Assembly (NCBI GenBank): GCA_900539755.1
Contig: UQDC01000022.1
Coordinates: forward strand, 1-17,934
Origin: an uncultured Alistipes sp.
GTDB taxonomy: Bacteria; Bacteroidota; Bacteroidia; Bacteroidales; Rikenellaceae
Reading direction: 5' to 3'
DNA length: 17,934 nucleotides
The position numbers and the translations under genes are program-made. Below are positions 1 through 7,300 of the stretch, piece by piece. The number at the start of each line of letters is the position of its first letter. Positions within the stretch are counted from its first letter, which is position 1. The notes below the pieces were generated by a model. The model was given only the letters and a program-made list of their open reading frames with translations, had not been told where the DNA came from and searched no databases.

Positions 1-53
1 TGGGACCCCCTGCTCCCAAAGCAGGTGCGCTAACCGGACTGCGCTACACCCCG
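1..53 (-). tRNA. tRNA-Pro (anticodon TGG), 3' part cut off by the window edge
   Basis: Read on the minus strand, the gene starts at position 53 with the acceptor strand CGGGGTG, followed by TAGCGCAG and a D-loop containing CCGGTTAGC. The anticodon stem CCTGC/GCAGG closes the loop TTTGGGA, which places TGG at the anticodon and predicts proline. A leading C and TAGCGCAG are usual for bacterial tRNA-Pro. The T arm and the 3' acceptor strand fall outside the window. Confidence 0.93.
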
Positions 54-79
54 TTGATTTAATTTTCTCAAAGACGACG

Positions 80-111
80 CAAATGTAAAACTATTTTTTT
101 GGATTTACAAA
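80..111 (-). promoter_or_regulatory. Bacteroidota-type promoter for tRNA-Pro
   Basis: On the minus strand the -33 element TTTG (108-111) is followed after 20 nt by TACATTTG (80-87), an exact match to the -7 consensus TAnnTTTG. The tRNA begins 27 nt further on. Motif and spacing both match the phylum's primary sigma factor consensus. Confidence 0.75.
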
Positions 112-135
112 CAAAAAACTCCTCTCAACCGAGGA
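112..135 (-). terminator. Weak intrinsic terminator downstream of the HAD gene
   Basis: On the minus strand a 5-bp stem TCCTC/GAGGA (120-124 with 131-135) is followed within two bases by a run of six T. It lies between the HAD phosphatase and the tRNA and overlaps the tRNA's -33 box. The stem is short, so the call is tentative. The rest of 54-269 shows no gene. Confidence 0.4.
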
Positions 136-269
136 AAAACGCCAGATGCAAACAAATTTCACTTCAAACAAGGATAAGATTCTTCTGTAGGCCAGGTTTC
201 CTAAGTCTTCTTCACCTATCGTCAAAAGAACCATAAAAAATTCTTTGCAAATTACCTCGGTCAATTGGC

Positions 270-905
270 CTATTTCATAGGCGGGTACTGATGAAATAGT
301 GACCTGAAATCTTCAGCCCGATGAGCCAAATAGGTGTGAATACCCAACGCAGAGGCAGCAGCCACATTAGCTTCTCCGTCGTCAATCAATAAAGTTTCTG
401 TCGGCACCATCTCTCCATCGGCAAGCATTTTGCGGAAAATCTCCTCATTCGGTTTCACCATCTTCATTTCATACGAGAGGAACAGCCGATCAAAGTAATC
501 CAGAACCGTCAAGCCCTGTTTGTTAAACACATGTTGCTTCATCCACTCAAACATGATAACATTCGTGTTGCTGAGCATAAAAACACGATACCCCTGCCGC
601 CGCAAATCACGCAACATATCGAGCTTATAGTCCGGTATGTCGATCAGGAAACTGCACAAAGCTTCATCAATCCGTTGTGGATCGATATGATGGCCCACTT
701 CACGATCAATCATGGCATACCACTGGGCAGGAGTAACTGTACCATTTTCAATTTGTGCAAAAAATCCGTTTTGGGTATAGGGATTTACATAACGGTCAAT
801 CTGAGTAAATCCCAGCTTTCTGAAAGAATCCAAACAACGTTGCAAATCATAATCGATCAGCACACCGCCCAGATCAAAAACAATATTTCGAACAGGAATT
901 GACAT
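270..905 (-). CDS. HAD-IA family phosphatase, YihX-like
   Basis: A cytoplasmic haloacid-dehalogenase superfamily hydrolase of 211 aa, the usual length for subfamily IA with a small helical cap. Motif I is FDLGGVL with nucleophile Asp11; motif II is LSNTN (Ser112); motif III is Lys151 in KPNEEIF; motif IV is LLIDD (Asp175/Asp176). The second Asp of the common DxDGT motif is replaced by Gly13. This is normal in the YihX / epoxide-hydrolase N-terminal group, which acts on sugar phosphates such as glucose-1-phosphate. The true substrate cannot be read from sequence. The start ATG sits about 20 nt from a good -7 box, and the gene is divergent from the cyd operon. It ends in a small palindrome over the stop codon (GCCTAT/ATAGGC) with no T-run. 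Confidence 0.88.
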   Translation of the reverse strand: MSIPVRNIVFDLGGVLIDYDLQRCLDSFRKLGFTQIDRYVNPYTQNGFFAQIENGTVTPAQWYAMIDREVGHHIDPQRIDEALCSFLIDIPDYKLDMLRDLRRQGYRVFMLSNTNVIMFEWMKQHVFNKQGLTVLDYFDRLFLSYEMKMVKPNEEIFRKMLADGEMVPTETLLIDDGEANVAAASALGIHTYLAHRAEDFRSLFHQYPPMK

Positions 906-924
906 AACCTTAAAATTGAGAAAC

Positions 925-932
925 CAAAGATA
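925..932 (-). promoter_or_regulatory. -7 box for the HAD phosphatase
   Basis: The minus strand reads TATCTTTG here, an exact TAnnTTTG match about 20 nt before the ATG of the HAD gene. No clear TTTG was found at the expected -33 distance. The site lies back to back with the cyd promoter. Confidence 0.5.
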
Positions 933-950
933 ATCATTCAGCTACATTTA

Positions 951-981
951 TTTGGAAATCTTTTCGAAGTTTCTATCTTTG
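951..981 (+). promoter_or_regulatory. Promoter of the DUF4492-cydAB operon
   Basis: TTTG at 951-954 is followed, after exactly 19 nt, by TATCTTTG at 974-981. This is a full match to the Bacteroidota -33/-7 consensus and spacing. The first ATG of the operon is 28 nt downstream, giving a short leader. Confidence 0.8.
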
Positions 982-1009
982 AATATTAAGAATTTTACCA
1001 TATTGAATT

Positions 1010-1231
1010 ATGACCCTACGGAGAGGATTATATAACATATACCGCTTTTATGTGGATGGATTCCGTAGCATGACATTGGGGAGGACGCTGTGGTTCATCA
1101 TTTTGATCAAGCTCTTCATCATGTTTGTTATTTTACGGCTTATTTTCTTCCCCAATCCATTCAGCAACATGGATAGTGACCAGGAACGGGGGGAGTATGT
1201 CCGCAGCAATTTTATTGAAGTAAAGCCATAA
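1010..1231 (+). CDS. DUF4492 family small membrane protein, cytochrome bd-associated
   Basis: A 73-aa protein with a basic N-terminus (RRGLYNIYRFYVDGF), one hydrophobic helix at about residues 27-47 and a short acidic C-terminal tail. The shape and sequence match DUF4492, a family typically found directly in front of cydA in Bacteroidota. Its biochemical role is not established. It is the first gene after a strong promoter, 98 nt before cydA with no terminator between, so co-transcription with cydAB is expected. By position, size and single helix it could be an accessory subunit or assembly factor of the oxidase, comparable in role to CydX or CydS elsewhere; that is inference. An antisense open frame over the same bases is a shadow. 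Confidence 0.85.
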   Translation: MTLRRGLYNIYRFYVDGFRSMTLGRTLWFIILIKLFIMFVILRLIFFPNPFSNMDSDQERGEYVRSNFIEVKP

Positions 1232-1329
1232 CGCAACCTCACGATCATTTTTCGTCCAAAACACACAACAAACATTGGATCACCCGCAATAGCAATTAAA
1301 CTCAAAACGCACATTAAAACAGTTCTGTT

Positions 1330-2937
1330 ATGATACTATCAGCTACCGATTGGATGCATGTGGTCGATTGGTCGCGTGCGCAGTTCGCCATGACAGCCAT
1401 CTATCACTGGCTGTTCGTGCCGTTGACCTTAGGTCTGGGCTTCATCTGCGCTATCATGGAGACCATCTACTACCGAACCGGCAACGAGTTTTGGAAACGT
1501 ACCGTCAAATTCTGGATGCGGATCTTCGGAATCAACTTTGCGATCGGCGTCGCTACCGGCATCATCCTCGAATTCGAATTCGGCACCAACTGGTCAAACT
1601 ATTCGCATTTTGTCGGCGATATTTTCGGGGCGCCGTTGGCCATAGAGGGCATTATGGCTTTCTTTATGGAGAGTACCTTCATCGCGATCATGTTTTTCGG
1701 ATGGAACAAGGTTTCCAAAGGATTTCACTTGGCATCGACATGGCTGACAGCTATTGGCGCCAATCTTTCCGCTCTATGGATCCTGGTGGCCAATGCTTGG
1801 ATGCAATATCCAGTCGGCATGACCTTCAACATTGAAACAGCCCGCAACGAAATGACCTCATTTTGGGATGTACTGCTATCACCCGTAGCTTTGAACAAAT
1901 TTTTCCACACGGTAACATCAGGCTACGTTCTCGCAGCCATTGTCGTCGTGGGAATCAGTGCATGGTATCTACTTCGTAAGCGCGAAGAGCAGATGGCCAT
2001 GAAGAGCATCAAAGTGGCCAGCATTTTCGGACTGGTTTGCTCATTGGCTCTGCTTTATTCAGGTGACGGTTCCGGGGTACAGGTTGCCAAAACGCAACCG
2101 ATGAAACTGGCGGCCATGGAGGCACTTTACGATGGCAGCAAAGGGGCCGACCTGACCGTTATCGGTGTGCTGAAACCTGAAGCTGAACGCACCTCCAACG
2201 AGGATGCCTTCTATTTCAAAATTGACATTCCAAAATTATTATCAATCATCGGTTTCCACGACAGTGAAGCCTATGTAGCGGGCATCAACGATCTGATTAA
2301 CGGTAACGAACAAGAAGGTATCCTCTCCACCCAGGAGAAAATGGATCGGGGCAGGGTAGCCATTGCGGAACTGGAGTGTTACCATCAGGCCCTCAAAGCG
2401 AACGACTCTGCAGAAATTGCGCGCGTCAGCGCTCTATTTAATCCCGACACACCGCAGGGGAAAGCCTTTTTGGCTGACAACTTCAAATATTTCGGATACG
2501 GTTATCTGAGTTCACCGACCGATACTATTCCCAATGTACCTCTCGTATTTTACTCCTTCCGGGTAATGGTCGGACTCGGCTGTCTGTTCCTGCTGCTCTT
2601 TATTGTGGTATTGGTTATGGTTTATCGGAATACGCTCACCAAACATCGCTGGATGCAACACGCAATGGTCTGGATGATCCCATTGGCATATATTGCCTCT
2701 GTGTCGGGTTGGATTGTGGCTGAGATGGGACGTCAGCCGTGGACCATCCAGGATTTGTTGCCTACGGTTGCTGCCGTTTCAAGGATCGATGCCTCATCCG
2801 TCATGGTCACCTTCTTCATCTTTGTAGCTCTCTTTACCACCTTACTGATCGCTGAGCTGATGATCATGTTCAAGCAGATCAAACTGGGTCCCAAAGATGA
2901 ATCAACTCTCGTTGAAGATTCGACAAACAAAGCATAA
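1330..2937 (+). CDS. cydA: Cytochrome bd ubiquinol oxidase subunit I
   Basis: The quinol-oxidising, heme-carrying subunit of cytochrome bd oxidase, an inner-membrane enzyme that reduces O2 to water with high affinity and without proton pumping. At 535 aa it is full length. His26 in the YHWLFVPLTLG block matches the E. coli heme b595 ligand His19; His193 (FFHTVTSGY) and Met413 (FRVMVG) match the heme b558 ligands His186 and Met393. Glu106 and Glu114 match the conserved acidic pair in EGxMAFFxES. The signature GWIVAEMGRQPW has Trp461, Glu465 and Arg468. The segment after KTQPMKLAA up to FRVMVG is long, as in the long-Q-loop class. The 98-nt upstream gap holds no terminator, and cydB follows 30 nt later. 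No cydDC assembly genes are in the window. Confidence 0.97.
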   Translation: MILSATDWMHVVDWSRAQFAMTAIYHWLFVPLTLGLGFICAIMETIYYRTGNEFWKRTVKFWMRIFGINFAIGVATGIILEFEFGTNWSNYSHFVGDIFGAPLAIEGIMAFFMESTFIAIMFFGWNKVSKGFHLASTWLTAIGANLSALWILVANAWMQYPVGMTFNIETARNEMTSFWDVLLSPVALNKFFHTVTSGYVLAAIVVVGISAWYLLRKREEQMAMKSIKVASIFGLVCSLALLYSGDGSGVQVAKTQPMKLAAMEALYDGSKGADLTVIGVLKPEAERTSNEDAFYFKIDIPKLLSIIGFHDSEAYVAGINDLINGNEQEGILSTQEKMDRGRVAIAELECYHQALKANDSAEIARVSALFNPDTPQGKAFLADNFKYFGYGYLSSPTDTIPNVPLVFYSFRVMVGLGCLFLLLFIVVLVMVYRNTLTKHRWMQHAMVWMIPLAYIASVSGWIVAEMGRQPWTIQDLLPTVAAVSRIDASSVMVTFFIFVALFTTLLIAELMIMFKQIKLGPKDESTLVEDSTNKA

Positions 2938-2967
2938 TCTGTCAAACCGAAAGAACAATCTATCACT

Positions 2968-4116
2968 ATGGATACCTACGTATTTTTGCAACACTATTGG
3001 TGGTTTCTGATCAGTCTACTGGGAGCATTGTTGGTATTTCTGCTCTTTGTACAAGGCGGTCAGGGACTGCTCTATACCATCGGCAAAACCGAAGAGGAAC
3101 GCAATATGATTGTCAACTCTCTGGGCCGAAAATGGGAGTTTACGTTCACCACATTGGTTACATTCGGCGGTGCGTTCTTTGCCTCATTTCCCCTGTTTTA
3201 CAGCACCAGTTTTGGAGGCGCATTCTATGTATGGATGTTGATTTTGCTGGTATTTGTCATTCAGGCCGTAGCCTACGAATTCCGTCGCAAGCCCAATAAT
3301 TTTCTCGGAGAAAAGAGCTACAACGCTTTTTTGGTGATCAACGGCATTGCCGGCACCTTCCTGCTGGGAGCAGCAGTCGGGACACTGTTCACCGGTGCGA
3401 ATTTCACCGTAGACCGCATGAATCTGGGCAACATCTCTGGAGTAAACACCATCTCGCAATGGACGACCCCTTGGCGCGGACTGGAGGCTCTGACTGACTA
3501 TCGCAACTGGGCACTCGGACTTGCCGTGCTGTTTCTCTCCCGCATTTTAGGGCTGCAATACTTTTTGAACAACATCGACGACGAAACGATTGCTATGCGC
3601 TCCCGCAAACATTTGGTATATAATACGGGGCCCTTCTTGATCTGTTTCCTGACCTTTCTGATCAGCCTGCTCGGGGCAAACGGTTGGGCCGTTGATCCGA
3701 CCACGGGAGTAATTTCGATTGAATCGCTAAAATACCTACACAACCTGCTTGACATGCCCGTGATTATGGTTTTGCTATTGCTCGGTATTATTGCCGTATT
3801 GTGGGGTATAGGCACAGCTATTTTCAAAGGCTCACGCAGCAGTATCTGGTTCAGCGGAATCGGAACCGTCGTAACTGTACTCTCCCTGTTGTTATTGGCT
3901 GGATATAACAATACGGCTTACTATCCGTCCTTAGCCGACACACAAAGTTCGCTAACTATCTACAACAGCTCTTCGAGTCTGTTCACACTTAAAGCAATGA
4001 GTATTGTTTCTCTGTTGATTCCTTTTGTGGTAGCCTATATTTGGTATGCTTGGCGTGCCATGAACCGAAAGCCCATTTCTCGTCAAGAGATCAATAACGA
4101 AGAACATCTGTATTGA
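2968..4116 (+). CDS. cydB: Cytochrome bd ubiquinol oxidase subunit II
   Basis: The second large subunit of the bd oxidase, a multi-helix membrane protein that packs against CydA. At 382 aa it has the usual length. The N-terminal helix runs into VQGGQGLLYTIGKTEEER and then LGRKWEF, a Bacteroidota version of the CydB N-terminal region in which a Gly/Gln-rich helix end is followed by a Trp-containing turn. Further hydrophobic helices follow to a short basic tail. It starts 30 nt after cydA and ends 26 nt before a strong hairpin, so it is the last gene of the operon. No CydX-like frame was seen between it and the terminator. Confidence 0.96.
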   Translation: MDTYVFLQHYWWFLISLLGALLVFLLFVQGGQGLLYTIGKTEEERNMIVNSLGRKWEFTFTTLVTFGGAFFASFPLFYSTSFGGAFYVWMLILLVFVIQAVAYEFRRKPNNFLGEKSYNAFLVINGIAGTFLLGAAVGTLFTGANFTVDRMNLGNISGVNTISQWTTPWRGLEALTDYRNWALGLAVLFLSRILGLQYFLNNIDDETIAMRSRKHLVYNTGPFLICFLTFLISLLGANGWAVDPTTGVISIESLKYLHNLLDMPVIMVLLLLGIIAVLWGIGTAIFKGSRSSIWFSGIGTVVTVLSLLLLAGYNNTAYYPSLADTQSSLTIYNSSSSLFTLKAMSIVSLLIPFVVAYIWYAWRAMNRKPISRQEINNEEHLY

Positions 4117-4142
4117 TTCCAAACAAACCCACTTTTCCCGAT

Positions 4143-4177
4143 AAGACTTCCGGCCCTATTTCGGGACCGGAAGTCTT
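4143..4177 (+). terminator. Intrinsic terminator of the cyd operon
   Basis: An 11-bp perfect stem AAGACTTCCGG (4143-4153) / CCGGAAGTCTT (4167-4177) is extended by CCC/GGG with one bulged A and a 6-nt loop. The T-tract after it is poor (CATTTAG), so termination may depend mainly on the hairpin. Nothing gene-like was seen in the rest of 4117-4353 except the tamB promoter. Confidence 0.75.
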
Positions 4178-4274
4178 CATTTAGGATTACTTAAAAAAGA
4201 AATTATATTGAATAAACGACACACCTCCATATACAATCACTGCATCGCATGTCCCTCCACTTAATTCAGGCGAT

Positions 4275-4307
4275 TTTTCCCTTAAAATCGACAATCTTTT
4301 AACTTTG
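4275..4307 (+). promoter_or_regulatory. Promoter of tamB-tamL
   Basis: TAACTTTG at 4300-4307 matches the TAnnTTTG -7 box. A T-rich block (4275-4278) lies 21 nt upstream as a weak -33. The tamB ATG is 46 nt downstream. Confidence 0.6.
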
Positions 4308-4353
4308 GCGTAAAATTAGCGGTACATTATTCTCAACCGAAAGCACACTTAAG

Positions 4354-7300
4354 ATGATAAAAAAAACTTTCAAATATCTGTTAAGAGGTTTACTTTATCT
4401 CTTGATCGTGCTGATTATGGTACCGACATTGCTTTACATTCCATTTATCCAAAACTTTATTCGGGATAAGGCTGAAAGCTATGTAAATACCCACACCGAT
4501 ATGAAACTTTCAATCGGTTACATTCGACTTGCTTTCCCGCTAAATCTAGCAATCGATCACGTTCTGGTTACCCAGGAACTTTCCGACACTTTATTGTACT
4601 GCGACCAGTTACGACTCCGCATCGCACTATGGCCATTACTCAACCAACAGGTACGCATCCGAAACTTCTCTCTTGACCAAACTATTGCCAACTATACTGA
4701 TACAACCTCAAATTTAACGTTGCAAGCCAAGATTGGCACATTGAAACTCAAGACCAATGGGATCGATCTGAAACAACATATAGCCGACATCAACACTGTC
4801 GAGTTATCCGATGGAACTGTACATCTGGCTATCGGCCCAAGTAGCGACACATCCACAGATACCACCTCTTCTACACCATGGATTATTTTAGCAGACAAAC
4901 TTTGTCTCAACAACATCCATTACAGCATGGAGACCGCTCCAAATCCCGTTTATGTAGATGTACAACTGTTGACAGGCAACATCGACAATGTAGCGGTGGA
5001 TTTGGGGAAGCAGCAAGTGCAGGTTCATGCCATTCAGTTGCAACAAGGGAATTACAGTTATCTGACTGGCCACACCATACCCAATGATTCGACGCAATCA
5101 CAGGTCGCCTCACAATCAGTTTGCACTCACACGACATCAAGCAATAACTCTTCCTCAAATGAAAGCATTATAAGTTCCAACGATACGACTACACGAACAA
5201 CAATCGACACCATTTCTGCACCGTGGACCATTACAGTCAACCACATTGATCTGCAAAAAAATACAATCACATACGGATCGAAAGGAACGATACCTCAATC
5301 CGGTTTCGATCCGGCGTATATTGTTGTATCCGATCTCAATTTGACGGCAGATTCCTTATACAACTGTGGCAGTACCATTCAAGGCCAAATCAACTTACTC
5401 TCCTTTGTCGAGCGGAGCGGCATCGATATAACAGAACTTAGCGGCCGTTTCGGCATGGATAGTAGTACAATCTACTTGCAGAATTTTAATCTTCGCACTC
5501 AGGAATCTTCAATACAAATAGAGCTACAAGCTGGTGCCACGACGCTGCAAATGACTCCTGAAAGTCCGATTACGCTCGATTTGATGGCCACAATCAGCCC
5601 TAACGAAATACTTCCATGGTTCAACATGAACACGCCATCACTACGCCAAACGTTTACCGGCAAAACCGTAGTGATAAATAGCAAAATATCAGGCACATTA
5701 GGACATTTAATCTCGGAAACAGATTTAAATATTCCCCACCATCTTAATCTTGCACTTAAAGGCCAAATTGGGTCCATCACTGATATGGCCAAACTCAAAG
5801 GTCACGTAAATCTGCGTGGAGTCCTTAGTAATGCAGATTTCCTCACCAGGCTTTTCCAGCCAAGCAATATCGATCCCCAACGACTGGTCATTCCAAAACA
5901 TATCGACATACGCGGAGCAATTGATCTGAATCGTGAAACATACGTCCCACGTATCGCTATAGCTGTCGATTCGGGAACATTGAAACTCAACGGCCGATTG
6001 AATCTCAAGTCTCAACAATACAATCTTGCACTATCAACCGACAATTTTCCGGTCAAAGACTTTCTACCTCACGACTCATTGGGACGGTTAACCATGAGTC
6101 TAAATGCCCAGGGGAAACGGTTTGATCCCTTTGCCCTACAAACAGCTTCAAATGTAGATCTCACAATAGATCGCTTTGACTATCTCGGATATACATACAA
6201 CAATATCGGACTTCAACTATCACTCCAGGACCACCTGCTTAAGGGATTTATATATAGCCAGAATCCAGCCTTACGCCTTTCTCTCGGATTAAATGGAAAC
6301 CTTACTGAGAAACAACAAACCATAGCCATCCAGGGAAAAATTGACAGCTGTTATTTGGACCGAATGCATCTGATTACTGAGCCTATCGGTGGAACATTGG
6401 CCCTCAATCTGTCCGCCTCAGCAAGTGCGGACAGCTCCTATTCTGCCATACTGCAAATAGACAATATCACATTATGGAACGACTGGGAAAAGAACAGCAT
6501 ACGCCCCGTCAATTTAAGTTTTACAACATCACCTATACACACACGAATCGGGTTAAAATCGGGCGATCTGACTCTCGGTTTTGACTCTCCATCCGGCGTG
6601 GATTCCCTCAGCACGCGTTTCTCACATGGAGCCTCTTTAATGGCTGAAATGTTACGCGGCAACAATTTCTACATGGATTCTGTCAGCCAACAGCTTCCAC
6701 CATTTCGTTTGCGTGCTGAAGCTGGAGACCAAAACATCCTAAACAATTTCCTCAAACTCCAGGGAATTGGATTCAAGAATATGGACATAGATGCCTCATT
6801 ACAAGATTCGCTGTCTTTTAAATTCAATATGATTGTCAATCAGCTAAATGCTGGGAATATACAATTAGATACTTTAACTCTTAGTTTACGACAACAACAG
6901 CAACAACTCAACTATTTATTGCGCGTCGCCAATCATCCTGGCAACCTTGACAGCTTGGGTATGATTGCCCTTTACGGGAATATAGCAGGTAATGAAGCTA
7001 TCTTGAATTGTTTACAAGAGGGAAGGGCAGGGAACGTCGGATTCCGTTTCGGATTACGAAGCAGAGTGGCCGATAGCACCATAACCATCAGCATGTTTCC
7101 TGAAAATCCCATTTTCGGCTCCGAACCATGGCAGGTCAATCAGAACAATTACATAGCTTACCATTTCGGTCATGATCTTCATGCTGATTTTCGTCTGACA
7201 CATAACACACAACACGTTTCACTCACCACCCCTAACCACACAGAATCAGGCCCGCTCACGTTAGACATCCAAGGCATTGACATCGGTAAAACTTTAGCGC

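Noticed and set aside
267..281. Palindrome GCCTAT/ATAGGC over the HAD stop codon as a terminator
   Set aside because: Short stem with a 3-nt loop and no T-run after it on the minus strand.
531..902. 123-codon plus-strand frame antisense to the HAD phosphatase
   Set aside because: Shadow of a well-supported gene with conserved HAD motifs; the composition is not protein-like.
1350..1835. 161-codon frame within cydA on the same strand
   Set aside because: Overlaps fully with cydA in another frame and is rich in Arg/His as expected for a shadow frame.
3498..3911. 137-codon minus-strand frame inside cydB
   Set aside because: Antisense shadow of a conserved membrane protein gene.
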